This document shows, piece by piece, positions 29,661 through 37,423 of a DNA stretch of 64,000 bases. This stretch comes from Candidatus Protochlamydia amoebophila UWE25 (lineage in GTDB: Bacteria; Chlamydiota; Chlamydiia; Chlamydiales; Parachlamydiaceae), in NCBI RefSeq assembly GCF_000011565.2, contig NC_005861.2:2374913-2438912 (forward strand), read 5' to 3'. The position numbers and the translations under genes are program-made. Within the stretch, counting starts at the first letter, position 1, and each line of letters opens with the position of its first letter. The notes beneath the pieces are model-generated. The model searched no databases and was not told the origin of the DNA. It worked only from the letters and a program-made list of their open reading frames with translations.

Positions 29661-30812
29661 ATGTTATTTCCCATTTCCAAACAAGCACTTTCTTGCCCTC
29701 ATTTTGATTCGTGTGCAGGGTGCTCTCATCAGCTTTTTGTTGAACCACCCATTTGGCGTGAAGTGATTGAAAATTTTAAAGAAACATTAAATCCTATTTT
29801 GCATCAAGGAACATTAACAGGTTGGAGATGTCGGGCGAAATTAGCTGTGAGAGGAACAAAACAAAATCCTATCATAGGATTATTTAAAAAAGGGTCTCAC
29901 GAAGCGCTAAATATCCCATTTTGTTTAGTTCATCACCCTCGCATTAATCAAGCGGTTACTATGATTCAAAACTGGATGGAAAGACATCAATTAAATCCTT
30001 ATCAAGAGCATTCACAAGCCGGAGATTTGCGCTACTTACAATTTGTTGTAGAGCGAGCAAGTGGAAAAGTTCAAATAGTGTTTGTTTTAAATTTTAAAGA
30101 TTTTTCTTCGCCAGAATCCCAAATATGGCGCAAGCTTCTCCTAGAATTGGCTCAGGAAACGACAAATGCGTTTTGGCATTCTATTTGGGTAAATTTTAAT
30201 CCCCATGCTACGAACACAATTTTTACAGACAAATGGGAGAAAGTGTGGGGTGAGCCTTATTTGTGGGAAAGTTTTGATGGTGTCAAAATTTGTTTTCAAC
30301 CCTCTAATTTCGCTCAAGCTAACCTTGATCTTTTTGAAAAGCTGTTAAAAAAAGTAAAATCATGGGTTCGGGAGAAGGCTAAAGTTGTCGAGTTTTTTGC
30401 AGGAGTGGGAACAATTGGGTTGTCTGTTGCCGCAAAATGTTCTTGGATTAAATGTGAAGAAATCAATCCTCACTCCAAAGAGTGCTTTTACTACGCAAAG
30501 CAACAATTATCTAGTGAAATTAGCCAAAAAATTATGTTTTATACAGGATCTGCGGATGAAAATTTAAATCTACTACAAGGTGCTGATACTGTGATTGTAG
30601 ACCCTCCAAGAAAAGGATTGAGTCGAAAGTTTATCGAAGGTTTAACGCAATCTTCTGTCGATCAATTGATCTATGTAAGTTGTGGATGGGATTCTTTTAA
30701 AAAAAATAAGGAGACACTTATTTCGCAAGGATGGAATCTAAAAAAATTAGAGGGGTATAGCCTTTTTCCTGGTAGCGAACATATTGAATTATTGACTCTT
30801 TTTGAGAGATGA
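29661..30812 (+). CDS. RNA (uracil-5-)-methyltransferase, TrmA/RlmD family
   Basis: Methylates C5 of uridine in rRNA or tRNA with SAM. The N-terminus has an iron-sulfur type Cys pattern CPHFDSCAGC (Cys12, 18, 21) as in RlmD, then the RumA core: VVEFFAGVGTIGLSVA (motif I), IKCEEINPHSKECF, DTVIVDPPRKGLS, and LIYVSCGWDSFKKN with the catalytic Cys. At 383 aa it is shorter than E. coli RlmD and lacks an obvious TRAM domain. Whether it acts on 23S rRNA or tRNA is unresolved. It is monocistronic. Confidence 0.9.
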   Translation: MLFPISKQALSCPHFDSCAGCSHQLFVEPPIWREVIENFKETLNPILHQGTLTGWRCRAKLAVRGTKQNPIIGLFKKGSHEALNIPFCLVHHPRINQAVTMIQNWMERHQLNPYQEHSQAGDLRYLQFVVERASGKVQIVFVLNFKDFSSPESQIWRKLLLELAQETTNAFWHSIWVNFNPHATNTIFTDKWEKVWGEPYLWESFDGVKICFQPSNFAQANLDLFEKLLKKVKSWVREKAKVVEFFAGVGTIGLSVAAKCSWIKCEEINPHSKECFYYAKQQLSSEISQKIMFYTGSADENLNLLQGADTVIVDPPRKGLSRKFIEGLTQSSVDQLIYVSCGWDSFKKNKETLISQGWNLKKLEGYSLFPGSEHIELLTLFER

Positions 30813-30891
30813 GTTTTTTGAGATAAGCAAACATGGATTCAGTGAAATTTTAAAAAATTTATTAAATGTTGATTGAAATGACAACCAAAGT

Positions 30892-31620
30892 TTGATACAA
30901 ATCGATAAAACGAATCAATTCATGGAAAAAATGGAAAATTTTGCGCCCATGCTTTCGCATGTTGAAATTTTATTACGTTTAATGTTAGCTGCAACAATGG
31001 GCGGTTTAATTGGCCTAGAACGAGAACGCACAAGCTGGTTTGCTGGACTCCGGACGCATATGTTAGTTTGTATGGGATCGAGTTTATTGATGATTGTGTC
31101 TCAATATGGATTTAATGATGTGTTAAGGTCGCAATTAATCGTTTTAGATCCCTCACGTGTGGCTGCTCAAGTCGTCAGTGGAATTGGATTTCTGGGTACT
31201 GGCACTATTTTATTTTGGAAAAATACGATTAAAGGATTAACGACTGCAGCTAGCTTATGGGCTGTTGCTGCGGTTGGCCTTTCTATTGGAGGAGGTCTTT
31301 ATTTAGCCGCCATTTCCATGACGGTGATGATTTTTATTGTTTTAGCATGTGTTAAACCATTGGAAAACTATTTCTTTAAAAAAAAGTTTTTTAAAGAAAT
31401 TCGATTTACAATGAAACCCACAGTTTCTATTTCATCTATTGAAGATGTTTTAATTAAAATGCAGTTGCGATTAGATTTAACTAATTTTCAAATTGAACCA
31501 GAAGGTGAAAAGGAGTTGGTTCGATTATATTTTAAATCTGTTTCTAATATTAATACTTTATCAGTTTTAAAAGCTCTAAAAGAACTTCCAGGTATCGAAA
31601 CAATTGAAGCGATCGAATAA
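30892..31620 (+). CDS. MgtC/SapB-family inner-membrane protein
   Basis: The longest frame starts with TTG, but an ATG at 30922 (residue 11) is the better start. The mature protein has four hydrophobic helices and the MgtC core GGLIGLERERT, GLRTHMLVCMGSSLLM, GIGFLGTGTILF and KGLTTAASLWAVAAVGL. A C-terminal soluble domain of about 75 residues resembles an ACT/SapB-type regulatory region. MgtC proteins support growth at low Mg2+ and inside host vacuoles in several intracellular pathogens, and inhibit the F-type ATPase in Salmonella. The role here is inferred from family only. Confidence 0.85.
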   Translation: MIQIDKTNQFMEKMENFAPMLSHVEILLRLMLAATMGGLIGLERERTSWFAGLRTHMLVCMGSSLLMIVSQYGFNDVLRSQLIVLDPSRVAAQVVSGIGFLGTGTILFWKNTIKGLTTAASLWAVAAVGLSIGGGLYLAAISMTVMIFIVLACVKPLENYFFKKKFFKEIRFTMKPTVSISSIEDVLIKMQLRLDLTNFQIEPEGEKELVRLYFKSVSNINTLSVLKALKELPGIETIEAIE

Positions 31621-31885
31621 ATTTGATCCTGTTTTTGACATGCTCTGTAAATTTATTTTATTTTCTCCAACGTGATCAATTGTTAAAATAAAGCTGGAAA
31701 CAAATTTAAAATCTAAAGTTGAAGATGCTTCAATGTAAGAGACTTTAAGTAAGTTTTTAGTCGAGACTATAGTTTATATAGGACTATTCAGGAAATTGTT
31801 TCGTATTTGTTGTTCAACAATCTGATTTATTCAGTTTGACATTACTCCATAATTAGGTTCATTTTAAAATAAAAAAACGCACTAT

Positions 31886-32257
31886 CTATGCGTTGATTGT
31901 TTTTAGCTCATAAGTCTTTCTAAATTCTTCCAGACAAAGATCATCTAGCGCTATGAAGACACTATTTATAATGGTTTTCTCTCCATTCTTAGGATTCATA
32001 ATAATTGAACAATCAGCACCAACAATTTCAAGAAGATTGCCATCAATTCCCTAGTGAGGAACCTGCACAATATTGTACCACCAACCATCTTTCACATTCC
32101 GTTTTAGTTCGACACCAAGAGGGCCATAATCCCAAAAATTGCTTAATCCTCCATAAATTTTAGAAGATTAAAAAATAAAACCACTTCGCTTACACAGCGC
32201 AACCAGTTTTTCCATTTTCCCTACAGTTTTAATTTCAGCCCTATAAATTCCTTTCAT
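31886..32257 (-). pseudogene. Glycyl-tRNA synthetase (alpha-2 type) N-terminal fragment, dead
   Basis: In one minus-strand frame from the ATG at 32257: MEKLVALCKRSGFIF, then (after a stop) [35 protein letters not shown], another stop, and GADCSIIMNPKNGEKTI. [24 protein letters not shown] is the hallmark of the eukaryote-like GlyRS. Two stops interrupt it: TAA at 32170-32168 where Gln is expected, and TAG at 32053-32051. The fragment stops after about 125 codons, far short of a full enzyme. The functional glycyl-tRNA synthetase must lie elsewhere. Confidence 0.85.
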
Positions 32258-32370
32258 TCTCAGAGATTTGAAATAATAATAAATACTGTACAGATGTTTA
32301 ATTGAATCAAAATTTAATCAAAAACTTTTCCTTTTTTCACTCCATTTCTTAAATCAAATAACAAAATCCG

Positions 32371-32403
32371 GCCAAATCCGGCAAATGCGTTGCCGGATTT
32401 GGC
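32371..32403. promoter_or_regulatory. 14-bp perfect inverted repeat before the AlbA_2 fragment
   Basis: GCCAAATCCGGCAA pairs with TTGCCGGATTTGGC around a 5-bp spacer. AAATCCGG occurs again just upstream. It lies 28 bp before the ATG at 32432, a likely operator for the truncated regulator. It could equally be a hairpin. Confidence 0.6.
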
Positions 32404-32431
32404 ATAATTTTAGAAAAATAAAGAAGGTTTT

Positions 32432-32575
32432 ATGGATATTGAAATTCTTATTAAACAGCCTGAATCAAAGATATTAGAATTTAAAAGCGACCTTTCTTCC
32501 CTGACGTCTATTCTTAAAACTATCGTTGTTTTTGCTAATAAGGCATTCTCAATGAGAATGCCTTTAAGTGATTGA
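32432..32575 (+). pseudogene. AlbA_2/Schlafen-type regulator, 5' fragment
   Basis: The frame reads MDIEILIKQPESKILEFKSD, then LSSLTSILKTIVVFANKA, and stops. ESxxLEFKxxLS...LKTIVAFAN is the start of AlbA_2 (ATPase-linked DNA-binding) proteins often associated with mobile DNA. The resemblance ends at FAN, exactly where the left 94-bp island repeat begins (32540). The rest of the gene is missing. Confidence 0.75.
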
Positions 32576-32633
32576 TATAAAAGATTCTGGGTGAGAAGAT
32601 TTGAACTTCCTATCCCTTGCACCCCGTGCAAGT
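32540..32633. repeat. Left att-like direct repeat of the tRNA-Pro island
   Basis: 94 bp, of which 90 match the copy at 36997-37090. It contains the terminator hairpin and the 3' part of tRNA-Pro (T arm, anticodon loop, 3' half of the anticodon stem) but loses the match within the 5' anticodon stem. Confidence 0.9.
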
Positions 32634-32869
32634 TTTTTATTGTTTCATATCGTCTCATTTAGTCTCATACTATCTCATAAAAACATCTTCCACATCATAT
32701 CTTGGAAGCTGATTTATAAGATTTATTGTCTTATCATGTTGCCATAATTTTTATGGAATTTCAAATGGTCTTATGATTTTTCATTTATTGAAGCTGATAG
32801 CCTTATACTTTTACCGGCTAAAGACAATGATGAATCGATACCAAAAGGTTCTTATGTCGTTCGATATTT

Positions 32870-33739
32870 TTAGATGAACTTGGTGTTCAATTTAAGCCAC
32901 TGGTTAATTTTTGTTACGAGATCCGAAAACAATGACGGAAGACCTTCAACATTCTCTTCGCGTAAACTCTTTAAATACTCACTCCAAAAACTTTGCATAC
33001 GGATAATTTCATCCTCTTGAAAAGAAATTGGTAAAAGTAACTCTGTTTCTCGATGTTTGAATACAATCCGAATGACATTCTCTAAACTCTTAAATGAGAG
33101 AAGTGCTGATGACAATATCATGGAGTAAATGTCGTGAAAGTCCTTCATACGACTATTGAAAGATCCCCGATGTATGATAGTCTCTAACTTTTCAGCAAAG
33201 ATGAATTCTTTCGGATAGCAAGCCAATTCGACGCTGTCTTCAAAAAGATCACCCTTTGAGTAATTTGTGAGTCTAATTTTATATTCAATAGGTTCAACAA
33301 TATCTCCAAAGCCAATATCTATTGCGACCTTAAATCGAGTACGCCCAAAATAAGCCATTATAGAAATTTCAACGCCTGGATACCCCATGTGAGGATGGGT
33401 TAATTCGCTAGCCTTAACTTCTTTAAAGATGAATCCATCATTGATATCAATCTCCGCAATTTCTTCAAAAACAACCCGCAAAGACAAAACTTGATTGCTG
33501 ATTTTTTTAGCTAAAAAATCCAAATCGGTTGTTTCTCTTCCAATCTCTAGGTATCTAGACAGGAGGATGCCGCCTTTCAATACAAATTGATCGCGATATT
33601 TCGACCTAGCTAAGCGGACAAGGAAGCGTTCTAATGTCAGAGATTGCCAAAGATCTGCAGGATCTCGATTTTTTTCTTTTGCAATAGTTCTAAGTTTAGC
33701 TTTAAATGATTTTTCTAAGTCTGTTGTCATGTCGTACAA
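32870..33739 (-). CDS. AbiEii-family nucleotidyltransferase toxin
   Basis: The 289-residue protein has the nucleotidyltransferase signature FVLKGGILLSRYLEIGRETT, DLDFLAK of the AbiEii/AbiGii (DUF1814) toxins, and further conserved blocks FKVAIDIGFGDIV and CYPKEFIFAEKLETII, then RMKDFHDIYSM. These toxins are GTP-binding nucleotidyltransferases that block growth upon phage infection in the AbiE system. It overlaps the upstream antitoxin by 13 bp and is co-transcribed. No lesion is seen, so the toxin is expected to work. Position in an island at tRNA-Pro supports horizontal origin. Confidence 0.9.
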   Translation of the reverse strand: MYDMTTDLEKSFKAKLRTIAKEKNRDPADLWQSLTLERFLVRLARSKYRDQFVLKGGILLSRYLEIGRETTDLDFLAKKISNQVLSLRVVFEEIAEIDINDGFIFKEVKASELTHPHMGYPGVEISIMAYFGRTRFKVAIDIGFGDIVEPIEYKIRLTNYSKGDLFEDSVELACYPKEFIFAEKLETIIHRGSFNSRMKDFHDIYSMILSSALLSFKSLENVIRIVFKHRETELLLPISFQEDEIIRMQSFWSEYLKSLREENVEGLPSLFSDLVTKINQWLKLNTKFI

Positions 33740-34320
33740 GATAAGATGTAAGGAGTGATATCCACCCGTAATTTTTTTGCGTAAGCGCCTAATTTTTTCA
33801 GATCTGCCTTATTGGCAGTATTTTTGAGATATCTTTGAAGAGCTTTGATAGCAATTTCTTTGCTAAGATAGCGAAAGGCATCGATGATGCAACGTTCTTG
33901 ATCAAAAATTTTCACCTTATATTCCCCTAAAACAATTTCAGTTTTTCCAAGATTAGTATTACGCATTCTAATGACTTTTGTATTCGGTCTTTTAGGAGCA
34001 TAAGATTCATGAGGAATAGCTATCCAAATTTCTCTCATTACTTGATCTGTTAATTCGTAATAGCAAAGAGCAGAGATCAAACAGATTACCCCTTTGGGAA
34101 TACTTGCTGCTATTAACCCTAAGTTTTCCCATTGGAAGTCAACTTTAGGTTCATACTCAGTAAAGCGATACGTTCCAGGGTAAATCCTTTCAAGAATGCC
34201 TTTTTTGACTAAATAGGCGATAGCATGTCTTGGCACATTCCGATCAGCAGCTTGTTCGACTGTGAAGAAGGGAATGTACTGAAAAGACTTTAACTGTTCA
34301 GCGTATTTTGAATTTCTCAT
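33727..34320 (-). CDS. AbiEi-family antitoxin / transcriptional repressor
   Basis: The 197-residue protein has an N-terminal winged helix (FTVEQAADRNVPRHAIAYLV, KKGILERIYPGTYRF) followed by the AbiEi antitoxin domain, with GVICLISALCYYELTD and the RxExxIxDAFRY-type block DQERCIIDAFRYLS. AbiEi proteins act without direct toxin contact (type IV) and repress their own operon by binding inverted repeats upstream. Here a 12-bp inverted repeat lies within 60 bp of the ATG (34326-34376). First gene of the pair. Confidence 0.9.
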   Translation of the reverse strand: MRNSKYAEQLKSFQYIPFFTVEQAADRNVPRHAIAYLVKKGILERIYPGTYRFTEYEPKVDFQWENLGLIAASIPKGVICLISALCYYELTDQVMREIWIAIPHESYAPKRPNTKVIRMRNTNLGKTEIVLGEYKVKIFDQERCIIDAFRYLSKEIAIKALQRYLKNTANKADLKKLGAYAKKLRVDITPYILSCTT

Positions 34321-34325
34321 ATCTT

Positions 34326-34376
34326 AATTCTACAAAATCTACCCAATTCTGTCAATCGGGAAGGTTTTGTAGAATT
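34326..34376. promoter_or_regulatory. Inverted-repeat operator upstream of abiEi
   Basis: AATTCTACAAAA (34326-34337) and TTTTGTAGAATT (34365-34376) are perfect 12-bp inverted repeats 27 bp apart, the arrangement bound by AbiEi repressors. The right half also covers the stop of the 2H phosphoesterase gene, so a terminator function is possible too. Confidence 0.65.
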
Positions 34377-34939
34377 TAAGGAAAAAATCCAAGGGTTTGA
34401 GCATACTGCCACTTCTCATCCGACAAGCCAAATTCTAGTTTAAAATTACCTGGATTCTCGCATAGATTTTTAGGCCAGATTTTCATTTGCTCAGGCATAC
34501 TAATTCGGGCTAGTGTTAGGTGTGGCCTATAGTCATTATCGCAAGCATTTAGAGGCTTCAAACCGAACTGCTCAAGCACTTCTAAAGCAGCATAATGCAC
34601 TTTCATAATAGGAGAATTTTTATCTCCTCTTTTAACGGACAATTCTATCCAAGTAGTATTTGCGTAAAGACCAGCTCCTTCAACAAAAGCTACTCCAATA
34701 AATGGAGGGCTAAAAGGAATAATGGTTTCTTTGCTCATTTTTTCACACATTTTGGTCCAAACTTGATATGCGAGATCAGATGACTCACATTCAAACTGTA
34801 CAACAGTAATGTGTGGAGAAGATGTTCCATCTCTTGCCAGCAAATAGTTGGGTTGATAGTCGCTATAAAGAGCTTGTGATACTTCTATATATTTTAGAGC
34901 CTGTTCTGCAGGCGGCGTTAGGACAATTGTATAGGGCAT
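34376..34939 (-). CDS. 2H phosphoesterase, LigT/2'-5' RNA ligase-like
   Basis: The 187-residue protein carries two HxT motifs spaced as in the 2H superfamily: SPHITVVQF (about residue 43) and DYRPHLTLARI (about residue 141). These proteins open 2',3'-cyclic phosphate ends in RNA or act as cyclic phosphodiesterases. Whether its target is RNA ends or a small nucleotide is unknown. It is transcribed towards the AbiE pair and separated by the operator. Being between a TA pair and a phosphatase suggests a nucleotide or RNA-related module. Confidence 0.8.
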   Translation of the reverse strand: MPYTIVLTPPAEQALKYIEVSQALYSDYQPNYLLARDGTSSPHITVVQFECESSDLAYQVWTKMCEKMSKETIIPFSPPFIGVAFVEGAGLYANTTWIELSVKRGDKNSPIMKVHYAALEVLEQFGLKPLNACDNDYRPHLTLARISMPEQMKIWPKNLCENPGNFKLEFGLSDEKWQYAQTLGFFP

Positions 34940-34970
34940 AGATTCCCTTCCCTGTAATTAAATGTTTAAA

Positions 34971-35756
34971 TTATTGTTGGAAAATCTCAATGCTAGGCAA
35001 TTCTTCGTAAGAGGGAAGCACTGCTGATGCCTTAGAGAAAACTTGATTAATGGTAAATTGTTTGGGTACAGCAATGACAGTCATCCCAGAGCCTGCTGCA
35101 GCATCTACACCGGCTGCGGTATCTTCAAAAACCAAACAAAGTTCTGGAAGTATATTCAACCTTTTAGCCGCTTCAATATAAATATAGGGCTTCGGTTTAT
35201 TTTTACCTTCTTCATCAATATAGCCTTCTAGGTCATCAGAACCAGAAATTACCAAGTCAAAGGCATTATCTAAACCAATTTGTTGTAGATTAATCAAAAT
35301 CTCTTCTTTTGGGGCTGAAGAGGCAAGACCTAGTTTTAATGCTAACCTTTCTTTATTTTCGGACAACGCTTTAGCAAAGTCCACCATCGGTTGAATTGCT
35401 TGAACTCCTTGTTTTTGAAGAGCCTTGTATTTGTCATTTTTCAAATCAATAATTTGTTTAGGCAGCTTTAATCGTTTTGACCGTTCTATCATTGCAAGAA
35501 TATTTTTTGAGCTATGTCCGACAAGTGGCATGTACTCTTCAATAGAAAAATCAACATTGTAACTAGCTAATGCTTCTTGCCATGCTAAAAATTTCAAATA
35601 TTCTGTATCAACTAAAACTCCATCACAATCAAAAATGACAACTCTTACTTTATGGTATAAATCTGTAGAAGCAGACAAAGATATAACTCCACAAGCGAAA
35701 AAAACTATAAATAACGTTATGCTATGTCTGATTTGATCGATCAATTTAAAATGCAT
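34971..35756 (-). CDS. HAD-family hydrolase with signal peptide
   Basis: The 261-residue protein opens with a charged segment and a hydrophobic core (residues about 10-30, SITLFIVFFACGVISLSAS), a Sec signal peptide or anchor, and then a HAD domain: motif I FDCDGVLVD (D43, D45), motif II SSAPKEEI, Lys in KNKPKPYIYIEAA, motif IV VFEDTAAGVDAA. The small cap domain with YLKFLAWQ resembles beta-phosphoglucomutase or phosphatase CbbY-like proteins. HAD enzymes are usually cytoplasmic, so export is notable. The ATG lies 15 bp inside the end of the decayed gene upstream. Confidence 0.85.
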   Translation of the reverse strand: MHFKLIDQIRHSITLFIVFFACGVISLSASTDLYHKVRVVIFDCDGVLVDTEYLKFLAWQEALASYNVDFSIEEYMPLVGHSSKNILAMIERSKRLKLPKQIIDLKNDKYKALQKQGVQAIQPMVDFAKALSENKERLALKLGLASSAPKEEILINLQQIGLDNAFDLVISGSDDLEGYIDEEGKNKPKPYIYIEAAKRLNILPELCLVFEDTAAGVDAAAGSGMTVIAVPKQFTINQVFSKASAVLPSYEELPSIEIFQQ

Positions 35757-36944
35757 ACATTTCCCTCTTGATCGATATTGAACTCGTTAAGAAGAGCATA
35801 TGGTCTCTCTTTTGCGATTCCTGCTGCTTTATTAAAATTCAAAGGGATCTTCGGATTAGCTTTATTTTCGAAAAGGGATTGCTTATGTTTTTCCAAAACT
35901 TTTGCAAGGAACGGGAGTCCCAAAATTACAGCTTTTGAAATTCTTTCTTCTCGAGTTATTCCTAACTGAGGGTTAAAGGAAATCAGCTCTAATTTTTAAA
36001 TAGGTATTGTAAGCATCCACTTCTGTTTTCTTAGAGTCAGCCAGAACTTTGCAAGCACCCATAACAGATTGCATAGCTTGATGAAATGATTCAGTATAGA
36101 CTAAAGAAGATCGATTATTTACATGGCCTAGAGCTCCAGCGACATCACAGGTATGCACAAAAAAGTCAAATGCGAAAGCTATAGGAAAGGAAGAGAGAAG
36201 GGAACTTTGTTTTAACTTAGAAAACATGCCAGGCCCTCCTTCAAGATGAGTCACATGACCATAATGAGCTAGATTAGCTGTTTGAAGGAGTAATTTTTTA
36301 GCTGACGGAGCCAATTCATCAAATGTTGGGCAATGGTTTGGATAACGCTCCAGAATCTGCATCGCTTCTCCATGGAAATCATCGTGATCAGGGGCATTAG
36401 CACCATAAGGATTAAAAATTTCTCTTGCCTTACCACTCTTGCCTATATCTCCCAGTACAAGAGAAGCTTCCATAGCTTGTATTATTTCCAATTCAGACAT
36501 GCGGTATATTTTGATTTTATTAAATCGATTCCTTGTGCGTGCAATCTTTCGAAGCTTGTCCTTGAAAGTTTTGCATTACCTTGTTAATCTACCATGAATT
36601 CCTGATAAGCATTTTCGCTACCATCAAGGATCAATTGCAAACAGCGAATTGTCATAATCGTTCTGTCAAATTCAATAAATTTTTGACCAAAGAGTTGTTC
36701 TGAATAAGGACTATTTTCAGTCGCTTGCCCTTCTTCTGTTTTGCGTACTTCGCCATCTGCCAGCCAGAGAATTTCGGGATACTGTTGAATGCATTTTTTT
36801 ACCCATTCTATACCTTTTACTTCAGAAAAGATGACTGGCTGGTATTGCTTAGATAAAGAAGGATCTTGAACTTCATAAGCATTCATGCCGAATGGTGTTG
36901 CTAAAAGAGAGCCTATTATGAGAAATATCTTTATTTTTTTTCAT
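35741..36944 (-). pseudogene. Decayed secreted protein with His-rich, phosphodiesterase-like core
   Basis: The minus-strand frames join to one gene. An ATG at 36944 followed by 8 A's (7 needed) would give MKKIKIFLIIGSLLATPF, a signal peptide. Then VQDPSLSKQYQPVIF and further sequence to a stop in place of a sense codon at 36584, a frameshift near 36500 (MSELEIIQAMEASLVLGD on), and another near 35973 to the last 80 residues ending in NVCILN. The middle holds HCPTFDELAPSAKKLLLQTA, LAHYGHVTHLEGGP and FFVHTCDVAGALGHVN, a metal-site-like His pattern. I tentatively compare it with the phosphodiesterase domain of Legionella SidE proteins, unverified. At least four lesions. Confidence 0.7.
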
Positions 36945-36995
36945 ATTACGAGAAAAACTTTCGTGCATCATTCACCACCTAAGCCTAAATACACA

Positions 36996-37022
36996 AAAGG
37001 CATTCTCAATGAGAATGCCTTT
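36996..37022 (-). terminator. tRNA-Pro terminator
   Basis: AAAGGCATTCTC pairs with GAGAATGCCTTT, 3-nt loop, with T's on the minus strand after it. It lies 21 bp after the tRNA 3' end. An identical hairpin is in the left repeat at 32540-32565. Confidence 0.85.
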
Positions 37023-37090
37023 AAGTGATTGATATAAAAGAATCTGGGTGAGAAGATTTGAACTTCCGACCCCTTGCACCCCATGCAAGT
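36997..37090. repeat. Right att-like direct repeat
   Basis: Copy of 32540-32633, four mismatches. It belongs to the intact tRNA-Pro and its terminator. Confidence 0.9.
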
Positions 37091-37117
37091 GCGCTAGCCA
37101 AGCTGCGCTACACCCAG
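37043..37117 (-). tRNA. tRNA-Pro, anticodon GGG
   Basis: The minus strand folds as acceptor CTGGGTG/CACCCAG, D arm GCGC...GCGC, anticodon stem CTTGC/GCAAG with loop ATGGGGT (anticodon GGG), and T arm GGAAG TTCAAAT CTTCT. The discriminator is A; CCA is not encoded. The C1-G72 end pair and the loop are typical for bacterial tRNA-Pro. Confidence 0.95.
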
Positions 37118-37125
37118 ATAAAAGA

Positions 37126-37374
37126 TTATATTTTGATGAGACCTTCAAATTGGAGTTTAGTTTCGAACATTCTGACTGCTATACGTCCACATTCTTCGAT
37201 AATTTTTTCTAAAGGATCTCCAGCATGTACATTAGCTTGACTAATATCTACACTAATAGAAGAGCTAAATGTCACTCCTCCTTTCATTCCTTTTACGCGG
37301 AAATTAGCGAACATACCATCTTTTTTCTTTGTAATGCTAATAAATCGAACAACATTATTTTCAGCTATATCCAT
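37126..37374 (-). CDS. Small conserved-looking hypothetical, 82 aa
   Basis: The product is soluble, with beta-rich N-terminus (NNVVRFISITKKKDGMFANFRV) and an acidic helix at the C-terminus (DPLEKIIEECGRIAVRMFETK). I do not recognise the family. It lies 8 bp upstream of tRNA-Pro on the same strand and may share its transcript. The even codon use and absence of lesions argue for a real gene. Confidence 0.55.
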   Translation of the reverse strand: MDIAENNVVRFISITKKKDGMFANFRVKGMKGGVTFSSSISVDISQANVHAGDPLEKIIEECGRIAVRMFETKLQFEGLIKI

Positions 37375-37423
37375 GGTGATTTTAACCTATAAAATGGTCA
37401 ATACTATAAATGGAATAATCATT

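Larger units (their letters stand above)
32540..37117. mobile_element. 4.5-kb island inserted at tRNA-Pro(GGG)
   Basis: An intact tRNA-Pro stands at one end and its 3' fragment with the same terminator at the other, in direct orientation, 4457 bp apart. This is the classic footprint of integration at a tRNA 3' end. Cargo: AbiEi/AbiEii, a 2H phosphoesterase, a secreted HAD phosphatase and a decayed secreted gene. There is no integrase, so mobility was lost or was supplied in trans. A simple tandem duplication with later insertion is a weaker alternative. Confidence 0.75.

Noticed and set aside
30892..30921. TTG as start of the MgtC gene
   Set aside because: ATG codons at 30922 and 30931 lie nearer the first membrane helix; the extra residues resemble no family member.
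32410..32658. Minus-strand frame across the left island repeat
   Set aside because: It runs through a tRNA fragment, a hairpin and the antisense of the AlbA_2 piece; not a gene.
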